A stretch of DNA of 64,000 nucleotides from Kribbella jiaozuonensis (GTDB lineage: Bacteria; Actinomycetota; Actinomycetes; Propionibacteriales; Kribbellaceae): positions 1,178,001 through 1,242,000 of the forward strand of contig NZ_SZPZ01000001.1 of NCBI RefSeq assembly GCF_005233875.1. Reading direction: 5' to 3'. How positions within the stretch are numbered: the stretch's first letter is position 1; the number at the start of each line of letters is the position of its first letter. The notes under the pieces were generated by a model that was not told the origin of the DNA, made no database searches, and saw only the letters and a program-made list of their open reading frames with translations. This document shows, piece after piece, positions 16,091 to 27,577 of this stretch. The position numbers and the translations under genes were made by a program.

Positions 16091-16154
16091 CAGTTGTCCA
16101 CAGGCCGGCGACCGGGTGGTTGCGGTCGGCGGCCGGTTCGCGGATGGTGGTGCG

Positions 16155-16844
16155 GTGCCGGTCCGGGACGCGTTCGTGGATCTCGTCCTGGGCGGCCGGT
16201 GCGCGGGCTGCGACCGGCCCGGCGTAACTCTCTGTGATGGTTGCCGGGGGCTACTGACGACGCTGACTCCGTTCCGTGCATGGCCCGACCCGCGCCCGCC
16301 CGGACTCCGTACGCCGACCGCCGCCGCGCCGTACGCCGGGGAGCTCCGTGCGCTGATCCTGGCCCACAAGGAGCACGCCCGGTACGCCCTCGCGAAGCCG
16401 CTCGGCCGGCTGCTGGCAAGCGTCGTCCGGACCGCGCTGGAGGACCGGCGGGCGGCGTGGTTGTGCCCGGTGCCGTCGTCGCCGGCAACGGTCCGGCAGC
16501 GCGGGCACGATCCGCTCCGGCGGATTACGAAGGCTGCCGTCAGATCCCTGCGCAGACAGGGAATCGACGCCCGGCCGGCCGACGCGCTGCGCGTCGTACG
16601 GCGTCCCGAGGACCAGGCCGGGCTGTCCGCGGAACGCCGTACCGCCAACCTGGACGGGGCTTTCGGGCTGCGTTCGCGCTGGGCTGAAACCCTGATCGAT
16701 CAACCGGTCCTGCTGGTCGACGACGTGATCACCACCGGTTCCACGCTCAGCGAAGCCTGCCGTGCCTTGGAATCCCGGGGGATTCCGGTGCTCGGCTGTG
16801 CCGTTCTGGCCGCGACGCAACGGCTTTCGGCGTCTGGTTCATGA
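16155..16844 (+). CDS. ComF family phosphoribosyltransferase-like protein
   Basis: About 229 residues with an N-terminal zinc-type double CxxC (RCAGC and CDGC), a conserved LILAHKEHARYALAKPLGRLL helix, the CPVPSS loop, DQAGLSAERRTANLDGAF and the PRPP-binding motif VLLVDDVITTGST. ComF proteins are associated with DNA uptake in naturally competent bacteria, but in actinobacteria they occur alone and their role is unclear. Start is uncertain: GTG 16155 gives VPVRDAFVDLVLGGRC, while GTG 16116 would add 13 residues. It lies 64 bases after lpqB, the usual place in this group. Confidence 0.88.
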   Translation: MPVRDAFVDLVLGGRCAGCDRPGVTLCDGCRGLLTTLTPFRAWPDPRPPGLRTPTAAAPYAGELRALILAHKEHARYALAKPLGRLLASVVRTALEDRRAAWLCPVPSSPATVRQRGHDPLRRITKAAVRSLRRQGIDARPADALRVVRRPEDQAGLSAERRTANLDGAFGLRSRWAETLIDQPVLLVDDVITTGSTLSEACRALESRGIPVLGCAVLAATQRLSASGS

Positions 16845-17082
16845 GAACTTCCCTACCGGTTTTCGCCGAAGCCGACTAGCGTTGGCCTATGACACCCGCA
16901 GGGGCTTGTCGGGCAGTGGAGTGGCGCAGGACCGGATCAGCCGGATTCCTGGCCGCGGAGTCCGACCGGCTCGTCCGCGGGTGTTCTCGTTTCGGGCGCC
17001 CCAATCGCCACCGACAGAGCGAGGACACGAAAGATGGGGGCCCGCTGACGTAACAGAGAGTCGCCGATCGATGGAGGTTTCC

Positions 17083-17709
17083 GTGGACGTCGTTGTCAAG
17101 GGTCATCACTGCGAGGTCAGTGACCGCTTCCGGCAGTACGTCGAGGAAAAACTCGAGCGGATCGAGAAGGTCGATCACCGGGTACTGCGTTGCGAGGTGG
17201 AAGTCAGCCAGGAAAAGAACCCGCGACAGCACGATCGAGCGATGCGTGTCGAGCTCACCATGTACACCAAGGGTCCGGTGGTCCGCGCAGAAGCCTGCGG
17301 CGAGACCAAGCAGGCGGCGTTCGACGTCTGCCTGGACCGACTCCGGTCCCAGGTCCGCAAGGCGGCCGATCGCCGCCGGGTGCACCGCGGTGAGCGTGGT
17401 CCGGAAGGCCTGCGACACGTGAACGCGAAGCAGCCGCTCAACGGCAATGCACCCGTAGTGGAGGAACCAGTCGCCGAGGAAGAGGTGGCGACACACAAGT
17501 ACGGATCTGTCCTCGTGACCGGCGACGGACCGCTGGTGATGCGGGAGAAGACCCACACCGCCAAGCCGATGACCCTGGACCAGGCGCTCTACGAGCTCGA
17601 ACTGGTCGGGCACGACTTCTACCTGTTCGTCGACGCGGACGAGAACCAGCCGAGTGTCGTCTACCGCCGCCGCGGCTACGACTACGGCGTGATCCGTCTG
17701 GCCAACTAG
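17083..17709 (+). CDS. hpf: Ribosome hibernation promoting factor, long form
   Basis: About 208 residues: an N-terminal ribosome-binding domain (VDVVVKGHHCEVSDRFRQYVEEKLERIEK ... KKAADRRR, about 1-105), a variable linker, and the C-terminal dimerisation domain (about 150-208; KPMTLDQALYELELVGHDFYLFVDAD and VVYRRRGYDYGVIRL). It blocks the ribosome decoding centre and pairs 70S ribosomes into 100S dimers in stationary phase or stress. I choose GTG 17083 because GGAGG (17073-17077) lies five bases before it; ATG 17071 is in frame but has only a weak site. A strong terminator follows. Confidence 0.93.
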   Translation: MDVVVKGHHCEVSDRFRQYVEEKLERIEKVDHRVLRCEVEVSQEKNPRQHDRAMRVELTMYTKGPVVRAEACGETKQAAFDVCLDRLRSQVRKAADRRRVHRGERGPEGLRHVNAKQPLNGNAPVVEEPVAEEEVATHKYGSVLVTGDGPLVMREKTHTAKPMTLDQALYELELVGHDFYLFVDADENQPSVVYRRRGYDYGVIRLAN

Positions 17710-17725
17710 ACCTCGGGAGGAACGA

Positions 17726-17757
17726 CGGAGGGGCCGGGCGATCGCCCGGCCCCTCCG
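17726..17757. terminator. Perfect 32-bp palindromic terminator shared by hpf and the trypsin gene
   Basis: A fully symmetric GC-rich palindrome with 16-bp arms centred at 17741/17742 (core GGGCGATCGCCC) lies between the converging stops at 17709 and 17773. The equal arms let it act for both strands. No U-tract follows on either side, as is common in high-GC actinobacteria. Confidence 0.8.
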
Positions 17758-17772
17758 CTGTTCCCCGATGGA

Positions 17773-18588
17773 TCAGCTGTCGATCTGTGCCTGCAGCTCA
17801 GAGGCGTACGTCGCGACCTCCGCGTACACGCCGGGGTTGCCGGCGTCCGCGCAGCCGACACCCCAGGAGACGACGCCGAACAGGCGGCCGTTGAGGACCA
17901 GCGGGCCGCCGGAGTCGCCCTGGCAGGAGTCCTTGCCGCCGTCCTCGTAACCGGCGCAGATCTCGCCGTCGGGGGTGTAGCCCTCGCTCGCGTAGACGTC
18001 GGAGCAGTACGAGTCACCGAGCACCGGCACGTCGACCTTCTGGAAGGTGTCCGCCGGACCGGTGTCCTCCGTGTCGCCCCAGCCGTAGACGATCGAGGCC
18101 GCGCCCACCGCATCCGCGGCCTTGTCGGTCTCCAGCGGCAGCGTCGGTACGCCGTCGAACGGCGTGGCCAGCGTCAGTACGGCGACGTCGTGGCCCGGCG
18201 ACTTGCCGTACTCCGGGTCCACCCAGATGTTGCTGATCTTGGATTCCTTGCCGGTGGACTTGTCGCTCAGCACATCCCGGCCCTGGATCGCGGTGTAGGT
18301 CGACGCCGGCTCGGTGGTGCAGTGTGCCGCGGTGACGATCTTGTTCGCCGCCACCAGCGTCGACCCGCAGTACTCACCGGTCGGGTCGGGGGAGCCGCTG
18401 TTCGAGAGCTGGATGGCCCAGGGGGTGTCTGCGGTGTGGGCGATGGTGCCGCCGACGATCCGGGTCTTGGGTCCGTCGGGCAACTGCGCGGCCGATGCGG
18501 AGCCGGCTACGGCTACCGCACCGAGGGACGCCGCGGTCAGTACGCCGGCCGCCAGGGCAGCGCGGACCACATGCTTCTTTCCTGTCAT
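17773..18588 (-). CDS. Secreted trypsin-like serine protease (S1 family)
   Basis: 271 residues: Sec signal peptide to about residue 33 (ASA-A), a short propeptide and the mature N-terminus IVGG at 44. Catalytic residues are His89 (VTAAHC), Asp134 (GHDVAVL) and Ser226 (GDSGGP); Asp220, six residues before the serine, predicts cleavage after Arg/Lys. Three Cys pairs typical of the family are visible. The propeptide ends in Lys-Thr-Arg, so trypsin-like activation is plausible. It is a single-gene unit, convergent with hpf and divergent from the AlkX-like gene. Confidence 0.95.
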   Translation of the reverse strand: MTGKKHVVRAALAAGVLTAASLGAVAVAGSASAAQLPDGPKTRIVGGTIAHTADTPWAIQLSNSGSPDPTGEYCGSTLVAANKIVTAAHCTTEPASTYTAIQGRDVLSDKSTGKESKISNIWVDPEYGKSPGHDVAVLTLATPFDGVPTLPLETDKAADAVGAASIVYGWGDTEDTGPADTFQKVDVPVLGDSYCSDVYASEGYTPDGEICAGYEDGGKDSCQGDSGGPLVLNGRLFGVVSWGVGCADAGNPGVYAEVATYASELQAQIDS

Positions 18589-18722
18589 GCCTCACTCCAG
18601 GGAGATAGGGGCCACGCGGGCGGGTGGCCTGCTCGCAGGTTCTCCCGAACACCATCCGTAGCGCACCTCCCACTTTCGGTAACTTCAGAGTTATGTCGGT
18701 GCCCTCCGGCAGAATTCCGCGT

Positions 18723-19937
18723 ATGACGACGCAGTTACAGCTCTCGACCGCTCAGGCGCGCCGGGTGGCGCTTGCGGCGCAGGGGTTCATCGATCCCCGG
18801 CCGAAGGGCGTTCCGGACATGCGAGCCTTGGGCCGGGTGCTGGGTCGCATCGGGCTGATCCAGATCGACTCGGTCAACGTGCTGAGCCGGACGCAGTACC
18901 TGCCGCTCTACTCCCGCCTCGGGCCGTATCCGCGCGACCTGCTCGATCGGGCAGCGGGGAAGGCCCCGCGCCGCCTGGTGGAGTACTGGGCGCACGAGGC
19001 GTCGCTGATCCCGGTCGACACCCACCCGCTGATGCGCTGGCGGATGGCGCGTGCGACGACCGAGGCCTGGGGCGGCCCGCGGTCGATCGCGAAGGAGCGG
19101 CCGGATCTGGTCAAGCAGGTGCTGGCCGACGTCCGCGACCACGGGCCGTTGACCGCCCGCGAGATCGACGACGACGTCGAGCGCACCAAGGACAACTGGG
19201 GCTGGAACTGGTCCGATGTGAAGCGGGCGCTCGAGTTCCTGTTCTTCGCGGGCGAGATCACCGTCGCGCGCCGCAACCAGCAGTTCGAGCGGATGTACGA
19301 CGTACCCGAGCGGGTGCTGCCCCGCGATGTCGTGGAGACGCCGACCCCGTCGTTCGACGAGGCGCACCGCGGGCTGATCTCGATCGCGGCCCGGGCGCAC
19401 GGCGTCGCGACGGCGCAGTGCCTGCGGGACTACTTCCGGACCGCGGTGGAGCCGACCCAGCAGGCGATCTCCGAGCTGGTCGAGGAGGGCGAGCTGGTCC
19501 CGGTCCGGATCGACGGCTGGAAGCGCCCGGCGTACCTGCACAAGGACGCACGGCTGCCGCGCCGGGTGAACACTCGGGCACTGGTCAGCCCGTTCGACTC
19601 GCTGGTGTTCGAGCGCACCCGGACCGAGGCGCTGTTCGACTTCCGGTACCGGATCGAGATCTACGTCCCGGCCGAGAAGCGCCTCTACGGGTACTACGTG
19701 CTGCCGTTCCTGCTCGGTGATCGACTCGTCGCCCGCGTGGACCTCAAGGCCGACCGCACCGGCGGCGTACTGCTGGTCCAGTCGGCGCACGCGGAGCCGA
19801 AGGCGCCGGTGGAGACCGCCGAGGAGCTGGCCGCCGAGCTCGTCCAGCTGGCCGGCTGGCTCGGGCTGGACCAGGTCCGGGTGGCCGGTGGTGGTGACCT
19901 GTCGCCAGCGCTCAGTGACGCGCTGCGAGGTTTCTGA
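18723..19937 (+). CDS. Winged-helix DNA glycosylase, AlkX/YcaQ type
   Basis: 404 residues of the HTH_42 superfamily (formerly DUF1006). The signature [23 protein letters not shown] contains QID, the Q-x-D catalytic motif of AlkX/YcaQ interstrand-crosslink glycosylases, rather than the QxQ of AlkZ. The [12 protein letters not shown] segment and C-terminal [26 protein letters not shown] are also characteristic. It should remove alkylated or crosslinked bases in the cytosol. Start ATG 18723; ATG 18693 is also in frame. Codon 5 is a rare TTA. It stands alone between the protease and secA. Confidence 0.88.
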   Translation: MTTQLQLSTAQARRVALAAQGFIDPRPKGVPDMRALGRVLGRIGLIQIDSVNVLSRTQYLPLYSRLGPYPRDLLDRAAGKAPRRLVEYWAHEASLIPVDTHPLMRWRMARATTEAWGGPRSIAKERPDLVKQVLADVRDHGPLTAREIDDDVERTKDNWGWNWSDVKRALEFLFFAGEITVARRNQQFERMYDVPERVLPRDVVETPTPSFDEAHRGLISIAARAHGVATAQCLRDYFRTAVEPTQQAISELVEEGELVPVRIDGWKRPAYLHKDARLPRRVNTRALVSPFDSLVFERTRTEALFDFRYRIEIYVPAEKRLYGYYVLPFLLGDRLVARVDLKADRTGGVLLVQSAHAEPKAPVETAEELAAELVQLAGWLGLDQVRVAGGGDLSPALSDALRGF

Positions 19938-20110
19938 AAGACTGCTGGGAACTTTCCGGCCCGCCCGAGCGTGGGTCGGATAACGCTGCGGGCGTGGCTT
20001 GGCACACCCGGCCCCGTACGATGGGGGACGCACGCCTTCCCACTGGGTCGGCCGTGCCATGCGGCGTCGCCCGCTTCCAGGCAGCAGCAGCAAGGAGAGA
20101 ACTCCCCACC

Positions 20111-23095
<2,985 letters not shown>

Positions 23096-23107
23096 AGCAC
23101 CAGATAG

Positions 23108-23139
23108 CCAAGGCCCGGTCCGCAAGGACCGGGCCTTGG
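23108..23139. terminator. Bidirectional terminator after secA
   Basis: A perfect 14-bp stem (CCAAGGCCCGGTCC paired with its complement) closes a GCAA tetraloop at 23122-23125, a stable GNRA type. A short TCTTT follows on the plus strand. It lies between the converging stops of secA (23095) and the SGNH hydrolase (23144) and can serve both. Confidence 0.88.
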
Positions 23140-23143
23140 TCTT

Positions 23144-24385
23144 TCAGAGCGTCTTGAGATCGACGGCGTCGGCCATCACTCGGTAGCCGGCCTCGTTGGG
23201 GTGCAGGTGATCGCCGCTGTCGTACTTCGGCGCCAGCCGAGTCGGATCGGCCGGGTCAGCGAGTGCCGCGGCGAAGTCGGCGACCGCGTCGAACTCGCCG
23301 CTCGTCGCGATCCACGTGTTGACCGCCGTCCGGAGTTGCGCGCTGTGTGCGGTGTAGACCGAGGCGCCGCGGAACGGCGTCAGCGTCACTCCGACGATGC
23401 GGATCCCGCGCGAGTGCGCCGCCTGGATCAGCGTGCGGTAGCCCGCGATGAGCTGAGCAGGCGTGATCGGCGGGTTCGGCGTCGTACAGGAGGTCGGTGC
23501 GATCTCGGGGTACCCGAGGTCGTTGATGCCGATGAGGACGATCGCGGTCCTGACACCGGGCTGGTCCAGCACGTCGCGATCGAACCGGGTCAGACCGCTC
23601 TCGCCGTAGCAGGCGGAGTCGTTCAGCAGCCGGTTGCCGCCGAGCCCGGCGTTGAGGACCGGCCGGCCAGAGCGTGCGGCCAGCAGATCCGGGTACCGCT
23701 GCCCGGGCGGCGCGGCATAGCCGTTGGTGATCGAGTCCCCGAAAGCGACCACCGAACCAGTCCCCGCCGGGGTCACGTCCACGCCCGCCAGGAAGTACCA
23801 GCCGCCACTCGTCTCCCGGTACGCCGCCCCACCAGCCTCGAGCTGGTCACCGACCGCCCGGTACGACGCCCCAGCCGCGCCGAACTCGTGGAAAGTAGCC
23901 GGACCGGTCGAGTGAGCGAAGTACAGCGTGACCGCGAGCTGCGTTCCACTCGTCAGCCCAGGCAAAGCCACCGCGTCGCCCACGACCTGCCCGCCTGCCG
24001 GCACACTGACCGTCGAAGCGCCTCCGAATCGCACCGACTGAACCGATCCCGGAACGACCGCCGAGCCCTTAGCAGCCCTAGCGACGGTCGCCCCGGTCAG
24101 CTCGAGCGGCTGTACGCCGTACTGGTTGCTGATCCTGATCCGTACCTCAGCCCCGCCCGCGCTCAGCCGGATCACCTGACGCACCGACTGGTTGGTGAAT
24201 CCCTGCCGGGACCAGTTCTGGTTCGCGTTGGGCGGCTGCAGCGCCGTCATCCACGCCGTACGCCACGCCGGTGCCGCAGGGGGTGTCTGCCGAGCCGTGG
24301 CCGGCACGAGCGAGGTATGCGCCGCTACCACCAGCAGCACAGCCAGCACTCCCGCGAGAGCACACCAACTCCGCAAAAACCGCAC
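23144..24385 (-). CDS. Secreted SGNH/GDSL-type hydrolase
   Basis: 413 residues with a signal peptide (LAGVLAVLLVVAAHTSLVPATA), an N-terminal beta-rich domain (RQVIRLSAGGAEVRIRISNQYG) and a C-terminal SGNH domain: block I GDSIT (residues 216-220, nucleophile Ser218), the Gly of block II in NAGLGGNRLL, block III GIND and block V DHLHPNEAG. These enzymes de-esterify lipids or acylated sugars outside the cell; the exact ester is unknown. Start GTG 24385 behind AAAGGAA. Divergent from the nitronate monooxygenase gene with a 52-base gap. Confidence 0.9.
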   Translation of the reverse strand: MRFLRSWCALAGVLAVLLVVAAHTSLVPATARQTPPAAPAWRTAWMTALQPPNANQNWSRQGFTNQSVRQVIRLSAGGAEVRIRISNQYGVQPLELTGATVARAAKGSAVVPGSVQSVRFGGASTVSVPAGGQVVGDAVALPGLTSGTQLAVTLYFAHSTGPATFHEFGAAGASYRAVGDQLEAGGAAYRETSGGWYFLAGVDVTPAGTGSVVAFGDSITNGYAAPPGQRYPDLLAARSGRPVLNAGLGGNRLLNDSACYGESGLTRFDRDVLDQPGVRTAIVLIGINDLGYPEIAPTSCTTPNPPITPAQLIAGYRTLIQAAHSRGIRIVGVTLTPFRGASVYTAHSAQLRTAVNTWIATSGEFDAVADFAAALADPADPTRLAPKYDSGDHLHPNEAGYRVMADAVDLKTL

Positions 24386-24437
24386 GTCAGGTTCCTTTCG
24401 TCACTCCCTCGATGCGCAGAGCAGTGCCGAGGTTGTG

Positions 24438-25412
24438 ATGGGTGATGATGAGCACATGTGGCTGACGGAGACGTTCGGGCTGTCCGTGCCGGCGATCGGC
24501 GCGCCGATGGCGAATGTGAGTGGTGGCCGACTGACCGCGGCGATCTCGACTGCGGGCGGGCTCGGGATGCTCGGCGCCGGCTCGGCGGTGACGGCCGACT
24601 GGATCCGGACCGAGGGCGCGATCGCAGCGGCGAGCGGGACGCCGTACGGGATCGGTCTGATGGCGTGGTCCGTGCAGGAGCGCCCGGACCACCTCGAAGC
24701 TGTCCTGGAATTGAAGCCCGCGCTCGTCTCGCTCAGCTTCGGCGACTACAAGCCGTATGTCGCACCCCTCCAACAGGCCGGCATCGTCGTCGCGACCCAG
24801 GCCGGGACGGTCGCGGACGCACGCGAGGCGATCGACGCCGGCGTTGACGTGATCGTCGCCCGCGGCGCCGAGGCAGGTGGCCACGGGCGGAACGCAGTCG
24901 GCACGCTGCCGCTCCTCCAGGCGATCCTCGAGCTGACGGATCTGCCCGTACTCGCCGGCGGCGGGATCTCCGGCCCGCGCGGCCTGGCCGCTGTCATGGC
25001 GGCGGGTGCGGCCGGCGGCTGGATCGGTACGGCGTTCCTCACCTGCGTCGAGGCGCAGACCAAGGAGCCGGCGCGGCAGGCGATCATCGCGGCCGACGAG
25101 ACGGCCACCGTCTACGGCACCGTCTTCGACGCGGCGTCGCGGGCCGGCTGGCCGGACGAGTTCGGCGGCCGGGCGCTCCGCAACGCGTACTTCGACGCGT
25201 GGGAGGGCCGTGAGCAGGAGCTCAAGTCCGACGACGACGGGCATGCGGAGTACGTGGAAGGCAGCAAGGCCGCCGACCCCGCCCGCGCGTCGATCTACGC
25301 GGGCGAGGGCGTTGGCGCCTTGACCGGTGAGTCGACCGCGGCCGAGGTGCTGGCCGGCTTCGCGTCGTACCGCGACTACTTGAGGGCCGCCCTCAGCGAC
25401 GGGTCCAAGTAG
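24438..25412 (+). CDS. Nitronate monooxygenase (NPD family)
   Basis: About 324 residues of the FMN-dependent TIM-barrel family that oxidises alkyl nitronates such as propionate-3-nitronate. Visible are the N-terminal VPAIGAPMANVSGGRLTAAISTAGGLGML, FMN phosphate-binding AGGGISGPRGLAAVMAAGAAGGWIGTAFL, and the conserved RGAEAGGHGRN. ATG 24438 is preceded by GAGG (spacer 5); ATG 24456 is an alternative. Role is detoxification of nitro compounds in the cytosol. Its last 37 bases overlap the end of the convergent GH4 gene. Confidence 0.88.
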   Translation: MGDDEHMWLTETFGLSVPAIGAPMANVSGGRLTAAISTAGGLGMLGAGSAVTADWIRTEGAIAAASGTPYGIGLMAWSVQERPDHLEAVLELKPALVSLSFGDYKPYVAPLQQAGIVVATQAGTVADAREAIDAGVDVIVARGAEAGGHGRNAVGTLPLLQAILELTDLPVLAGGGISGPRGLAAVMAAGAAGGWIGTAFLTCVEAQTKEPARQAIIAADETATVYGTVFDAASRAGWPDEFGGRALRNAYFDAWEGREQELKSDDDGHAEYVEGSKAADPARASIYAGEGVGALTGESTAAEVLAGFASYRDYLRAALSDGSK

Positions 25413-26665
25413 TTGTTGTGAGCAACGACCAGGTCGTTGCACAGGGCCCAGATCTGTTCGACCGGTAGCGTCCCGGCCGTCGCCGGGTCGACCATGACAG
25501 CCTGGCGGATCGCGCGGGGATCCTGGTTGATCGCGGCGTGGACGGTGAGTTCGGCGACGTTGAGGTACGAGCGGTTGAGGGCGGCGCACTGCGGTGGAAG
25601 TTCGCCGACCGCGGTCGGCTGGACGCCCGAGGCGTCGACCAGGCTGGGGACCTCGACGGTGGCTCCGGACTGCAGGTTGGGGATCAGGCCGGTGTTGGGG
25701 ACGTTCGCGTAGACAGTGCGCGGGGTGCCCGTGACCATGCTGTGGATGATTTGCGGGGCGTACTCCATCGTGGGGTCGACCTCGAGAGGCTCGCCGGCTT
25801 TCAGGGCGCTGCGGGTCTGTTCGTAGGACGCGAGGTTCTCCGCGACGATCTCCAGGTACGCGCCGATCGGTAGCCGCAGGCGGTCGACTTCCGAGGCGTG
25901 GCCGAGGTACCACGGCACGTACTCCGAGGAATGCTCACTCGTCTCGGTCGGGTAGAACCCGAGCCGCCGGTACATGTCGACGCGGACCCGCCGCAGCAGC
26001 TCCGGGTCCCCCGCGATCGCCTCGTCCAGCCGGTCGTACAGGTTCTCGCCGCCGCGTTCGAAACGCAGTACCCAGGACTGGTGGTTCACGCCGGCCGCCT
26101 GGTACGTGACCTCCTCGTAGGGAACGCCGACGAGCTCGGACAGGCCCTGCATCGTCCAGTAGACCGAGTGGCAGAGGCCGACGACGTTCTTCACGCCGAG
26201 CGCCTTCAGGTACCAGACGTTCATCACCATCGGGTTGGTGTAGTTCAGCAGCCACGCGTCCGGGCAGACCTCGGCGATGTCCTGCGCGAGCCCGCGCAGT
26301 ACGGGGAAGGTCCGGAGCGCGCGGAACACGCCGCCGACGCCGAGCGTGTCGCCGATCGTCTGCCGGATCCCGTACCGCGCGGGGAGCTCGAAGTCGATCT
26401 TCGTCGCCTCGCTCATCCCGACCTGGACGATGTTGATCACGAAGTCGGCTCCGTCGAGCGCGGCCCGCCGCTCGAGGTGTGCGGTGATCTCCACCGGCCG
26501 GTCCTGAGCGAGGTACGACGCGGCCGCTGCCGCCGTGTCGAGCCGCTCGGGGTCGATGTCGTGCAGCGCGATCTGCAGCGGACCCAGGTCGAGCCCGAAC
26601 AGATCGGAGAGCAGTCCTTGGGTGAAGACGACACTGCCTGCACCGATGAAAGCGATCTTCGTCAT
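25376..26665 (-). CDS. Glycoside hydrolase family 4 (alpha-galactosidase-like, NAD-dependent)
   Basis: 429 residues. The Rossmann start KIAFIGAGSVVFTQ binds NAD; NYTNPM carries the catalytic-region Asn, and Cys165 (GLCHS) with His195 (GVNHQSW) are the Mn2+ ligands. IGDTLGVGGVFRALRT is the MelA-type alpha-galactosidase signature. GH4 enzymes cleave by oxidation-elimination at C3 and act in the cytosol on imported sugars. As last gene of a GH114/ABC/kinase operon it likely trims oligosaccharides brought in by the importer; galactose- or galactosamine-type substrate is inferred. It overlaps the kinase gene by ATGA. Confidence 0.9.
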   Translation of the reverse strand: MTKIAFIGAGSVVFTQGLLSDLFGLDLGPLQIALHDIDPERLDTAAAAASYLAQDRPVEITAHLERRAALDGADFVINIVQVGMSEATKIDFELPARYGIRQTIGDTLGVGGVFRALRTFPVLRGLAQDIAEVCPDAWLLNYTNPMVMNVWYLKALGVKNVVGLCHSVYWTMQGLSELVGVPYEEVTYQAAGVNHQSWVLRFERGGENLYDRLDEAIAGDPELLRRVRVDMYRRLGFYPTETSEHSSEYVPWYLGHASEVDRLRLPIGAYLEIVAENLASYEQTRSALKAGEPLEVDPTMEYAPQIIHSMVTGTPRTVYANVPNTGLIPNLQSGATVEVPSLVDASGVQPTAVGELPPQCAALNRSYLNVAELTVHAAINQDPRAIRQAVMVDPATAGTLPVEQIWALCNDLVVAHNNYLDPSLRAALK

Positions 26666-27576
26666 GCTGTGGCTTCTTCCCAGGTCGGTTGGGCCGCGGT
26701 GCCGCCGGCGGCTCTCGTGGACAGCGAGCCGCAGGCCGCCGCGATGGTCAGTGCGCGGTCCGGTTTCATGCCGTTGAGTACGGCGGCGACCCAGCCCGCG
26801 TCGAAGCTGTCACCCGCGCCGATCGCGTCGACTGTCTCGACCTTCAGCGCCGGCGCGGTGATGACTTTGGAGCCGTTGTGAGCGAGCGCGCCCTCAGCAC
26901 CGTTCTTCACCACGACCAGCGGGCCGCGACGGGCGAGGATGCCGGCGGCGTCGACGACCGAATGGTGGCCGGTCAACGCGAGCGCTTCTGCCGCATTGGG
27001 GAGGAAGTAGTCGGTGACGCGGAGGATCGGGTCGAGCGTGACCCGGTCCCACTTGCCGGCCGGGTCGTCGTTCGGATCCAGCGAAGTGGTCGCCTTGGCG
27101 GCCTTCGCCTCCTTGAACAGTCCGGCAAGCCCGATCGCCAACTCCGGCAGGAGGTAGAACGACCCCGCATGCACATGCCGCACCGACCGCAGCAACGAAC
27201 GGGGCACATCCTCCGCAGCGGTGCTGGGCATGCATCCCGGTGACGTCAGGATCGCGCGATCGTCCCCCGAGGTGAGGATCGTGGTGAGCGGCGTGGGGAG
27301 CGTGGGATCGGTGACCAGAGCATCAACGTTGACGCCCCGGTCCGACAGCGCCGTACGCACGAACGCCCCGGCCGGATCGTCACCGACCCGGCCGGCGAAG
27401 GCGACCCGCAGCCCGAGCCGCGCGGCGCCGCACGCCATGATCGAGGCCGAACCGCCGAGCACGAGCGAGCCGGAAGGAACGAGCCGCTCCTTCTGCCCGA
27501 AGAGGATCGGCTGAGCGACCGGCCCGACGACGACGTCGGGGTTCGCATCACCGATCACGAGAAGATCGAAAGTCAT
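26662..27576 (-). CDS. PfkB family sugar kinase
   Basis: 304 residues, ribokinase fold. N-terminal LLVIGDANPDVVVGPV, the GGSASIMACGAARLG substrate-binding motif and the C-terminal DAIGAGDSFDAGW with the catalytic Asp and anion hole are present. It phosphorylates a sugar or sugar acid released by the co-transcribed GH4 enzyme. ATG 27576 is one base after the permease stop; an earlier Met at 27630 would lie inside the permease. Exact substrate cannot be read from sequence. Confidence 0.9.
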   Translation of the reverse strand: MTFDLLVIGDANPDVVVGPVAQPILFGQKERLVPSGSLVLGGSASIMACGAARLGLRVAFAGRVGDDPAGAFVRTALSDRGVNVDALVTDPTLPTPLTTILTSGDDRAILTSPGCMPSTAAEDVPRSLLRSVRHVHAGSFYLLPELAIGLAGLFKEAKAAKATTSLDPNDDPAGKWDRVTLDPILRVTDYFLPNAAEALALTGHHSVVDAAGILARRGPLVVVKNGAEGALAHNGSKVITAPALKVETVDAIGAGDSFDAGWVAAVLNGMKPDRALTIAAACGSLSTRAAGGTAAQPTWEEATA

Positions 27577-27577
27577 A

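Noticed and set aside
17071..17082. ATG 17071 as the hpf start
   Set aside because: The in-frame GTG at 17083 has a strong GGAGG five bases upstream, and the protein then begins with the usual VDVVVKG strand.
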